Shown here: one piece after another, positions 1 through 9,810 of the stretch | Layout: every line of letters starts with the position of its first letter | Numbering within the stretch: the first letter of the stretch is position 1 | NCBI RefSeq assembly: GCF_026230105.1 | Contig: NC_079474.1 | Span: 33,990,294 to 34,054,293, forward strand | Direction: 5' to 3' | Length of the DNA stretch: 64,000 nucleotides | Origin: Diorhabda sublineata | Taxonomy: Eukaryota; Arthropoda; Insecta; Coleoptera; Chrysomelidae | The notes under the pieces: model-generated | What the model was told of the DNA's origin: nothing | Seen by the model: only the letters and a program-made list of their open reading frames with translations | The model's database searches: none | Made by a program: the position numbers and the translations under genes

Positions 1-417
1 TAGTTCTACGTTTTAAAAACTATTATTTGTGTGTATTATATATGTGGAGAATAGTGAACAAAGACAATATTATTGTTTAAGGCAAAATAATCTTGTGAGA
101 CTTTCAAGGGTAGGTAAAAATGTTTTGTTATATTAAAGCTGGATTTAAATAGCAAAATAAAAATTAAAATCCAAGTCAGTTACTGGCTGAAAGAAAACCA
201 GCTGAGCAGAAATGACAATTTAATTGGCTTATTTAAATTTCTATTCTTTATACACCACAATAAAAAATTAAAAAAATGGGCGAATCATAACAGCGTTTTT
301 GGTCGGTTGGTTTGCATTTGTCCAGCAACTAATCTAGATTTTTATTTTACTTTTTTTTGCTAAATGATACTTTGTTTGTTTGATTTTAGTGCATGTAGTA
401 TATGTCCAAAAATCAAA
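1..417. other. 5' flank of the THAP gene
   Basis: No ORF of note. A pyrimidine-rich run ending in TTTTAG at 384-389 resembles a splice acceptor 29 bases before the THAP start codon, so an upstream non-coding exon is possible. No TATA box or other promoter element can be supported. Confidence 0.3.
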
Positions 418-1329
418 ATGCCTGGTACACGTTGTGCTGTGTATGGTTGTGGTAATACCTATAAAACAAGGCAGCAAGAACATGAATATTTTATATTTCA
501 TCGGTTTCCCAAAGCTAAAGATCTTGTTTCCCAAACTATGAGAAAAGAATGGATATTACGATGCAAACGGGAAGATAAATTTAACCCTGATACTAGCTAC
601 ATCTGCTCAGTTCATTTCACAGAAAAGGATTATGAAAGAGACTTACAGAATGAATTATTAGGTTGGTGAATTATTTAATTGTTTAGTGTAATAGTTTATA
701 GCTTTCAAAGTCTATACTGTCCCAAAATGATTTTGGTAATGAAATTTAGTAACTCAATTTGTTCATAAATATATATAATATGTATATGTATTTTAGGTTT
801 ACCACTACGAAAAATATTGAAAAAAACCGCTGTTCCTACTTTGGGATTGTATTCAAAAAAATCAACAAGTGAAGCTAGTAGTTCAAGCATCAGTTCCAGA
901 GAAGAAAGACTGGCCAAACGAAATGCAAAGGAGGAAGTGAACAAACTTTTAAAAGTAGCCACGTTAACAGCTCCTATTAATACTTTTTCTGATGATACCG
1001 AAGACCATAATCCTAAATCTTTTGGAAGTATTCAGTTTGAAGAGCATGTACCAGAGCCTTCCACTTCATCAACCCCCAACTTTGTCCCAGAAAACTATGA
1101 TTATAAGGCTTTGTACAATGAGTCTGTAGAGAAATATGAAAAGTTAGAAAGACAGTATGCTCTTTTAAAATCCAGAAGTAATATAAAAAGCACAAATATC
1201 AAAAAACTTAATGGGGGGATGAAGATGACGGCAGAAAAACTGGAAAAAAAATGTTCAAAATTACTCATTGACAGATTTCTACCTATCTCTTTATTTTATA
1301 TATATCTGATATTTTATTATTTTTCTTAA
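418..1329 (+). CDS. THAP-domain zinc-finger protein, two exons
   Basis: THAP domains are C2CH zinc-dependent DNA-binding modules of nuclear factors and of P-element-like transposases. I read exon 1 as 418-661 and exon 2 as 797-1329, joined across an intron with GT at 662 and AG at 795-796; the join keeps frame and gives 258 residues. The zinc ligands are Cys6, Cys11, Cys63 and His66, with the conserved Pro31 and Trp45. The AVPT box, which closes a THAP domain, is at residues 93-96 and appears only after splicing. I start at the ATG at 418 because the domain begins MPGTRC there; an in-frame ATG at 364 precedes a likely splice acceptor. Residues 100-180 are Ser-rich and disordered; about 185-235 are Lys/Glu-rich and probably coiled coil. 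The last 20 residues are hydrophobic and look like intron read-through, so the true 3' end may differ. An AATAAA lies at 1587. No transposase domain follows, so this is either a small host THAP factor or the front of a decayed THAP transposon. Confidence 0.75.
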
Positions 1330-3255
1330 ATTTAATAATTTAGATTATTATTAGAAATATTTTTCATAAATCAGTTTAAATCATTTCATTTGTTTTTACT
1401 TTTTAATTTTTAGTTTAAAGTTTGTTAATGGCTTCTGTTTTACTAATTATAAAATACAGATCATTTTAAAAAATAATTCATTTTCTTTAATTTCTTTTCT
1501 TCATTGTATACCTATTATAAATGGAACTTAAAATTAACTGAATAATTGGAAATTGGATTTTAAATTAATATTAATTCATAATAATGAATAAAACTTAAAA
1601 AAATAACTGTATTTTTGTTAAAATTGGCCTTTAAACTCATCAAATAGTCTAGCTCAACAAAGAGTTAAGACCGGTCGAGGTCTGCAGGTGACGTCACGTA
1701 TGGCGATTTTTCGCACGCACATGGCAGACACATTCAGTTTATTGAGCAATCCTATTGGTGAACTATTCTTGGTCTAAGACTATGAGAGATTCAGTGATGT
1801 GAAGTTAGGTTAGAGCGTTCAAACACTTGCTTTCTATAGAAGTCGTGAAGTCGAGGCTATGCTACGTTCAGGGGAAAGTATTACTTCGTGTTCCATTGTA
1901 TAGACGACAACATCCTACAGAAGGTGTATAAAACATATTTTATCACGAAAATCTATTGATTCTTATTGTGTTTCAAAACATAATTGAAAGTAATAAGAAT
2001 ATAATTTGGTAGGACTTGAAATTAAAATCTTAAAATAATCTGATTGAATCTTTTATTTCACGATGAACTTTGAGTTCTACGGGGGTTGTTAACTTTGTTT
2101 CGCCTTTAGTCGACTCATATTTTGTTATAATAACTTCAGTATTAATAAAAATAACGTTTATATTGGAAAGTTTTGGAATTGGTTAAGTTAGGTTAGGTTA
2201 GGTTAGGTTAAAAAAATAACTTCTAGAACTAAATTGGCATGATGAGCAACTAGAATAATGGTTTGTTATCACGTGACGACACAATCCAAAAACTTTTATT
2301 GCAAGATTTTGTTTTTTTATAGTTTAGAGTAAATTTCATTGTTTTTAATTGTTCCTACTAGTTTATCCACGAAATTTTTGTGAATTTACGCTGGGGTCGG
2401 TATTTTTAAAATATACGATGTTGATTGATGTGACCCTAATTCTTAAAACGAAAATGTAGTGAAAGTGACGCCATTTTTGACCAAACTTAATTTAATTCGT
2501 AGATTTGTAGTTATGGTAGCATAGTCGCTCCCGTCTTCTCCCCATCATGTTCTTTGTAAAATTTTAAGATGAAAATAATAAGACAGTTGACAATAAGCTT
2601 ATAAAGACTCTCGCGTATGGTAGAAGAAATATTAATCTTTGTTGACGTCGTTGGAAAAGTAAGTGATTTATAAGGGTGAGGAATGCGGCGACTCGAGGGG
2701 TTCAAAGAAAATGAGCCAGATCGTTTGCAACTCCTTTAACCGCACGCCAAGTAAATTAGCTACCTGTGAATGTTCCCATTCCTCATTCTGTGTACGAGGA
2801 ATTTCTAGGGGAATTTAAATTCGATGTAGTGATGACAAAAGTTAGGTTAGGTTAGAATAATTTCGCGAACGATCTTTATATGTTATGATTTTTTTGTAAT
2901 TATTAAAGACAAAAATAAATCTACTTCTATGGTTTTCTTATTTGCTATATTACACAATGTTCGTTAACACATTTTCCCTTCAGTAGCCGGGCCATTCGCC
3001 GACGTTTCAATTTTTTGCGTTAATTAAGGCCGCTTCTAATAGGAGTTTTTGCCGGTCCTCATGAGTGAAGAGCAGATTAGCCTGGTTACAACGAAGGTCC
3101 AATGATGCTGGCGGTGTTCTGTCCGCGTTCGCCATAATAGAGATGGGATTCAAATAATTTCCGTTCCAAAAAATACATTTTTCAAATCACAAATTTATTT
3201 ACATACAATACTAAATTTTAATAACATTCAGTGTTTTTGTGTAAGCACAGTTAAA
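1330..3255. other. No gene seen; AT-rich DNA
   Basis: No ORF with family resemblance. The stretch holds two TTAGG tracts (2181-2210, 2841-2857) and a full CRE-type site TGACGTCA near 1690. Nothing else is assigned. Confidence 0.4.
2181..2210 (+). repeat. Interstitial TTAGG repeat
   Basis: About five consecutive TTAGG units, the canonical insect telomeric pentamer, with one variant unit (TTAAG) at the left end. A shorter tract lies at 2841-2857 in the same orientation. Such interstitial tracts are common in insects and are not evidence of a chromosome end. Confidence 0.85.
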
Positions 3256-3260
3256 ATTTT

Positions 3261-3579
3261 ACAGGGTGTCTTATAAATAATGTGTAATGGAAATTTTTTT
3301 ATAGGAAAGAGGTTTGTTGGAGTTGGCCTTGATATAGGAGCTGCTCCTCTGCAGAGCTGGAGTTTTAGAGGTTACGTGGGGTTGATCATTTGCTAGTAGA
3401 AAACGGTTTGTTTCTGTTTTATACCAAAAATTCTGCGTATACCGTAAAATTTCAGAACTTTCCCCAGACGCAATGTCGCGAACTTTGTTTTTCATATAAC
3501 TTTGGCAACACTGTGAGAGTGTCCTAACGGTCTCGAAGGGAAAAAGACAATAATTGTCCAAAAGTGGGATCAAAGACAC
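3261..3579. repeat. Dispersed repeat beginning with ACAGGGTG
   Basis: The block starts ACAGGGTGTC, a motif seen at the edge of several repeats in this window. Its segment at about 3300-3350 (TTGGAGTTGGCCTTGATA and neighbours) recurs in diverged form at 39913-39960. A 102-residue minus-strand ORF spans it, but the protein resembles nothing I know and the DNA behaves as a repeat, so I do not call a gene. Confidence 0.5.
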
Positions 3580-6400
3580 TTGATTGTGGCGAGAAAAGCA
3601 TTTCCCAACAAATTCTATTGAATTCTTCCATTAAATCTTCAAGTTTTAAAGAAGATGTAATTGCCTTATTGTGAAAAACTAATCAGGGTGAAACTTTGAG
3701 AAAAGAAAAGAAAACTACACTGAAAATAAAACTTGGAAAATAATAAATAAAATGAAATTGTAATGATGACTTTTTTAAAGTTTTTCTATTAAAAAATCTT
3801 TTACTGTATCAAGTTTTCATTTTTTTTTATTAAAAATATTTTTGTTTGCTTTTTAAACTCCCATACATGCAGAAACCTTTTTAAAAACAGTATCTGTGGG
3901 TAAAACTGATTATTGACGTTATTAACATTGTTTTTTGGTAATTTTAAGCATTTCTTCAAGCGAAATGAGGCAAAAACCAGAATTTGTACGTCTACTGTAC
4001 TCTAACAACACTTTTTGTTTAAAAAAAAAACGCCAATAAGCTTCTTTTGAAGCTGCTCATTTCATTTAATATGTCGGTGAAAATTTCGAAATAATTTAAT
4101 GAAAAACAAACACGCTAGAGGAAGCTGTCATTTGTCATTTTTGGAAATTGAAAGTTAATATAGTTATAAGCAGGAAATTGAATCAAATTATCAACTAAAA
4201 TAAAATAACGAAATTCCAATTATGTCTGTTTGTTTTAAAAAACTATTATTATTCATATTTTTAATATTACGAACTAAAAATTAGTTACCATCTCTATTCC
4301 AGTTCCACAATCATGTTACTCAGCGGATGAATGACCACGTCATTAGCTACCATGCACACACATATTCTTGCACGCACAGGCGTATGTAATAAAGAAAAAA
4401 TTTTAAACAACATTTTTTCGATATCTAAAGAAGTTTTCAAAGTTTGATGTGATATCGAAGCTATTATAACCCATTTTCAAAATACATCTAGTTTAGCCTA
4501 TGTTACATATTCAATAATGGAATTTTTTACGACTAACATTAAATAAAAAAGGGATAATAAATCGTGTGTGCACTTTCGAAACCTTAATCTTGTCCTAACT
4601 GAGTTAACTGTGCGTTAAGAGTAGCAATTTATCAGATATTCATATATGTAAGTGGAGAAAATTCACCCTTTTGTCCACGGCGTCCATCGGTCAACGTAAG
4701 GGTAAGGGGTTAGTTATCTCATGGCCATTTCTTATCTTGGCCGGCCCTAATGTTTAATATGATAAACTAATCGATGTTATATTTCAAATTTTGATTTGTT
4801 ACTCCCCGTTTGTTTCAGACGTTTCGAAATATTAAATCCGCCATATTTCAATATTCTAATTTAATTCATAAAATAATCATTTAGAATATTAGTATTTAAG
4901 GGTGCGGGGATACAAAATTTAAAAAATTTAACAAATAAAGTAGGCGTTGTCTGAGAATGTTAATTGTTTCTCGTAATTTGGTTAGTTACGTCTCTGTTGG
5001 AAGTAGTTTAGTTTTAAGTACGGAAAATCTAGATCTGAAGAACTCATCCCTCCATTATGGACGGTAGAGGTAAGGAATACCATCTCATATGGGAGTTTAA
5101 CTTAAAAACTGTCCGCTTGTAGACGGTAAATTATAATTGAAAATTTCACCAGAATGGCGCACCTGTCGCACAAGATATCATATGATCGTTCAGTTCAGTC
5201 TTCCGTCCGTCTTATTTGAATGCCCTCTCTCAAATAAAGTAAAGTGTTAAAAAATTTTAATGACCAGAATCGTTCATTAAATATTGGTATATACAATCAA
5301 AACTATTCACATAGTACGTAAATAATTTGCTGGACACTTTCTGTAGCACAGAAAAGGTTCTCCTTACCTCTACCCTCTGTACCCTCCATAAAATCTCCTT
5401 CTGCTTCCTCATATCATATTATCTTCTTCTTTTTATATAATCGTCTTGTTCTCTTTGATAAGCGATCCAAGATGGATGTAATATTTTCATGTGTTTTAGG
5501 ATGTATCATTAGAAACTGGTATGTTAATCATATGTGATGTAATTACTTAACTACGATTTACAACTAGGATATTTTCATAATGAATATACGAGATCATTTT
5601 TCCAAATTGCCGTTTGTACACGAGATTAAATTTGACAGACAGATACGTTAATACCAACTCTACGAGTTCGCTTTTATATAACAGCAGCGATTAAACCAAT
5701 GTCACTGTAATCTGGTTAGTTTTGAAACCCTCTTATGTTTCTGTATTTACATATGGGAATGTTCCTTAATACCCTGCGGTCAAGCTACGGTTTGTACACG
5801 TCCTGTTTTCGGTCCTTGTTACGTGTCCTTTTTGGTTTGCATTAAAATTCTAAAGGAGATTGTCAGGGTTCATTTGTACGTTACATCAAAGCTATGATTT
5901 TTTTTTTAGTAATTAATAAATAGTAGAAGAGTCAAAACACGTAATAAAAAATTAATCTGAACCCTTGTTTTTCGTTTAACTATTCCATCATCAATAATAT
6001 TGAGTAAAAATCTAATTTTTCATTTGGAATGTCTTAGACTAATATCCAGTATTTCCCGATAGTTAATCATATTAGATTATATTATTTTATATGGCGTTAA
6101 TGTTGCTGAACGTCGGCACCGGCACATCGGACGACTAGGAAGCAAAAATATTGGAGAAAGAGGAAGGAGAAAGGAGGAAAAAATGACGGCACTCCGCCAG
6201 AAAAAAACCGGGGAGGCGTACTGATGTTTTTTGTTGAGGAACGAGTGAAAAATGAGACGATCGGTCGGATCTAGCCCGGAGCCAGGAAATGTTACGCAGG
6301 ACCGTATATACGTCGTCAATAATCAGATTCTAGAAAATATCCTTGCAGGTATTAAATCTATGGAGGGAATAAAAACCTATAAAAAAACAACATAACCAAA
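3580..6400. other. No gene seen
   Basis: Some 2.8 kb of AT-rich sequence without a convincing ORF, splice-flanked exon or recognisable mobile element. The short ORF opposite 6077-6319 has no family resemblance. Confidence 0.4.
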
Positions 6401-6415
6401 CAAAACGAATTAAAA

Positions 6416-6918
6416 ATGTACAAAACCCTAATAAGACCGGCAATCACGTACGAGATGGAAACAACAGTAATTAACAAAAGAAAAGAAGAAGAACTTGAAA
6501 AAATCGAAGAAAATAATGAGAACTACAACAAAACACAGAAGAAAAAAAGGAGAATAAAAAAAAACGAAGAAATAGAGAAAGAATTGAGGAAAGAAAATAT
6601 AGTAACTGAGCTGGGCATATAATGAGAAGAAAATCAAATGAAATGATCAAAACGATAACGCAATGGACCCCATTGTGGTCAAGGAAAAGAAGAAGAAACG
6701 AAATAGAAGAAAACATAAGAACACTCGATGTAGAGGGCAAAATTACGGAACCGAAAGGAATGGAAAATAATAACAAAAGCAGCCAAAACAAACGATAAAC
6801 TATAAAGAAAACAAAATTAGAAAACGAGGAGTAATCCATCTCAAACAAAGGATTTTAAAGCGCTAAAAGCGCTAGCCATAATCCAAAGGATTGAAAGGCT
6901 TGATGATGATGATGATGT
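6416..6918 (+). pseudogene. 3' remnant of an RTE/CR1-like non-LTR retrotransposon
   Basis: The frame at 6416 begins YKTLIRPAITYE, which matches the segment after the reverse-transcriptase catalytic core of RTE-like elements (usually YKTLIRPVLTYG). It continues as Lys/Glu-rich sequence, degraded from the usual charged linker. A shift of frame near 6614 restores a GH..MRR segment, a Trp-Thr-Pro and the RTLDVEGKI stretch normally found near the C-terminus. After the stop the sequence ends in a GAT trinucleotide run at 6902-6917, a known style of RTE 3' end. The endonuclease and catalytic RT domains are missing, so this is a 5'-truncated dead copy. The clade (RTE against CR1/Jockey) is an inference. 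Confidence 0.6.
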
Positions 6919-7079
6919 TAAGTGGTTTGATAGAGATAAAGGTGGAGAATTAAAAGTAATAAAAGACTAGATAGAGTTGAATTTTCAAAAATTCCGTTTA
7001 TGGTTTGATATCTACCTGATACAGAAAAATTCAAGTCGCAGCTTTATGTTTCGTAGCGACCAAAAAGATTTGTTCAAAA

Positions 7080-7640
7080 GCAACAATGACATATATTCCG
7101 TTGAAGATTGTTTTAGAAAGTGATGTCAACGCGGTTTATATCAGAATGGTTAGAGTCGCATTTGCAAATGACAGATTGACATTTTTGAGAAAAATAGGAA
7201 AGCTATGAGGCTTTGAGGCCTCTCATTGTGGTCTAAATATCACCTGAACTGTTTTCAATGTACTATTATTGAAGACTGAGCCATTTTTTGAAGTCTAGGA
7301 ACAGAAAACTATCCCAGGGGACTAAATCTGGCAAATGGGGTGAATGAACTTTATTTCATTGATTTTGGCTATTTAAATAACAGATGTGTGATCTGGTCCA
7401 TTGTTTGATGAAACAACACTTTATCCTTGGCCAAAATGCGGTCGTTTTTGCATGATTTCTTTGCTCAAACGTTGCAATAAGTCAATAGAAATTATCCCAA
7501 AAAACCGACACCATGACCTTGCCTACAGATGGAATGATCGTTGCCTTCTTTGGAGCTCATTATCCCTTTTCAGTTCAAAGTTTTGATTTTTCTTATGTTT
7601 CGGGTGTGAAATGATGGACCAATAAACACTAGTAGAAGCG
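7080..7640 (-). pseudogene. mariner-like transposase relic
   Basis: Read on the minus strand with many stops and shifts, several mariner landmarks survive in order: a stretch resembling KAKTIPSARQGHG, then LAKDKVLFHQ before the usual HHDNAPAH box, then a segment where mariners have PPYSPDL followed by DSFLFLDFKKWL. mariner transposase is a DD34D cut-and-paste enzyme acting on short inverted repeats. The catalytic motifs are mutated and no terminal repeats could be placed. Part of it (about 7500-7560) resembles the interior of the mariner at 51971-52501, so the two may be related families. Confidence 0.55.
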
Positions 7641-7644
7641 ATAT

Positions 7645-8180
7645 ACAGGGTGTCCCACGATGAGTTAAAACTATCTATATATGGCAAAATACTTGTAGTA
7701 GAATCATGAAAATGTCTACGTTTGGATTTTCGGATACGATCTTATTAACTAAAATATTTTCAAAGATATTTGACTTCCGGTTCTATCGGAAATCGATTGC
7801 AACTTTGTTATTTTAAATAGAACACACTGTATATTATAAATTTTTTAAATGTACATAAAATTTTAGTATACTTTTGTCTAAAAACTTTTCCTGAAAAATG
7901 CATAATCTTTCAGTTATTAATTTTTTTTGTAAAAATTTTGACTGTTGCAAACCCTTATAAATTATTTTTTTATGAAGATACCCCTAAAGATATGAAAATG
8001 GTTCCTATTCGGTTACTTTTAAAAAGGTCAGACGTATTTGAATCTACGTTGAAAATTTTTTCATTTTATACAGGGTGCGTATAAAAAGTGTTCAAACTTT
8101 AACTTCATAAATATCAAATTTCTTTTATTTTTTTAAATAGATACACCCGGTTTTTTCTATTTTTTGAAAAATAAAGCAAA
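7645..8180. repeat. ACAGGGTG-bounded dispersed repeat
   Basis: ACAGGGTGTCCCA at 7645 and ACAGGGTGCG at 8070 begin two blocks of AT-rich sequence without ORFs. Similar blocks starting with this octamer are widespread in arthropod genomes. The I-like retrotransposon inserted just to the right, at 8236. Confidence 0.4.
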
Positions 8181-8574
8181 TTCATGTAGTTTCCTATACC
8201 TAAACCTAGTTTGATATCCAATTAAACAGCCAAATCATTCTCATTCGGGTAGCCGACGAGTGCACACGCATATTGTTGTATCTGGATAAATATTGTTACC
8301 TTCGTGCTAATTTCATATTAACGTTTTTATTCTACTGAAATCCATTAAAAACCAAATATCAACATGTGATCATTAAAATTCAATTTGCGACCGTTTATTT
8401 ATTTTATTTTGTGAAACTATTGACTGCAAATAAAACAAGAAATCCACCAGTATCGTAGGAGTGCAAAAGGTAACTGTTATTTTCCTACTATTTATTCCAC
8501 AGGGTCCTTCTCGGACGCCTATTCCTTTCTGAACCTGAAACTTGTAGCTTTGGTATCCAGAGCTACTAGCAAAA

Positions 8575-9810
8575 ATGACTACATTGAATAAAATAACCCA
8601 ATCATCTTTATCTTATCTAAACTCATCTCATGGTCCAAAATCATATGTTGATGCAACGTTAACAAAGCCTCCTCCCCTTACTTTTCCTAAACGCGAGCAA
8701 GCAATTATTATGCATTCTATCCCCAACACCGTTTTATTCGAATACATAAAATCTATAGGAGATATCGTTTCCCCAAAAAACATTACATTCGCATCAAGAA
8801 TTTCTAACAACCGTATTTGCATATATCTCTCCTCAATAGCAATTTTAGATGATCTTCTCAAAAGTCACCAGAACATTTGCATCAACTCTACAATAATTCC
8901 TATTCGAAGACTAATTTCACCAGCTAAACGCATTTTAATATCGAATGTATCCCCTACTATCCCACACTCTGTTATCGAAAATGCTCTCAAGGACATCGGA
9001 CTGCAAATAGCTTCTCCTGTTTCATTTGTCTCTACTGATAAATTGGTGTGTTTTCTCTGTAAACAGAGTGGACATACTGCTGACTCTTGCACCAATCCCA
9101 CACCATCTGAACCTCAAAATGACATATCCTGCCACTCTCCTTCACTACCACAATTACCAGCTTCTACTTCACTCAGCGGTACCTCTTCTTCCCCCCTGTT
9201 ATCTTCTGAACCTCTCTCGAATAACTTATCAATATCTGATCAAACTAATGCTGAATCACCATCTAACCCTACACTTCCTCACTCATCTCATGGCCAAAAA
9301 AGAGCTATATCCTCTGACAGTAATGTTGACACCCCCAGCCAGCTATCCCCCACAGAATCTCCATTACCAACAGACAACCAAATGCCCCCCCCCCCATCAT
9401 ATAAAACATCACACAACACAACTAAGCCTTGTAAGAAAAAACCTAAAACGCTAGTCACCGAAAATCCTAAACTCACTCTCAATTCTCAAATCTCTATTCA
9501 GAACCTTTATAAGAACAATCCGTCCAATCTCACGCTCTCTGAAATCCAGTTAACGGCATTTTTAGAAAACTCGTACGGTAGTTCTGATCCTCTCAACGAT
9601 GCTTTAGAATTTACTCCTAATATCCAAGGACTGTTAAATGATTTATCACTTCTTTATGCCGAAACAAAAGAGCGATCTCTGAAAAACCGTCTCACTCGAC
9701 TCCAGAAAAAACTTAAGAGACAACTTAATCCTGAGGATCTATCTGATAACAAAAGCGTTTCTTCGGATAATCAAACAGATGATGTACACCCTAAACTATT
9801 AACTCCCTAA
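8575..9810 (+). CDS. I-like retrotransposon ORF1, gag-like RNA-binding protein
   Basis: A 411-residue ORF1 product, expected to coat the element RNA and form the ribonucleoprotein used for retrotransposition. One CCHC zinc knuckle, CFLCKQSGHTADSC (CX2CX4HX4C), lies at about residues 159-172. The region before it (about 50-155) has the spacing of the RRM-like segment of insect ORF1 proteins. Residues 175-310 are Ser/Pro/Thr-rich and disordered, and the tail carries basic clusters (KKLKRQL). Many I-group ORF1 proteins have two or three knuckles; only one is visible here. I use the first ATG, 339 bases after the element start; the upstream stretch shows no other candidate. The stop is TAA at 9808, next to the ORF2 frame. 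Confidence 0.8.
   Translation: MTTLNKITQSSLSYLNSSHGPKSYVDATLTKPPPLTFPKREQAIIMHSIPNTVLFEYIKSIGDIVSPKNITFASRISNNRICIYLSSIAILDDLLKSHQNICINSTIIPIRRLISPAKRILISNVSPTIPHSVIENALKDIGLQIASPVSFVSTDKLVCFLCKQSGHTADSCTNPTPSEPQNDISCHSPSLPQLPASTSLSGTSSSPLLSSEPLSNNLSISDQTNAESPSNPTLPHSSHGQKRAISSDSNVDTPSQLSPTESPLPTDNQMPPPPSYKTSHNTTKPCKKKPKTLVTENPKLTLNSQISIQNLYKNNPSNLTLSEIQLTAFLENSYGSSDPLNDALEFTPNIQGLLNDLSLLYAETKERSLKNRLTRLQKKLKRQLNPEDLSDNKSVSSDNQTDDVHPKLLTP

Noticed and set aside
2181..2210. Chromosome end or telomere
   Set aside because: The tract has only a few units and is flanked by ordinary sequence; interstitial TTAGG is common.
3271..3579. 102-residue minus-strand ORF as a gene
   Set aside because: Lies in a dispersed repeat and has no recognisable domain.
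6428..6848. Long hydrophobic minus-strand ORFs
   Set aside because: They are the complement of the Lys/Glu-rich retrotransposon tail (AAG/GAA codons read as CTT/TTC), not membrane proteins.
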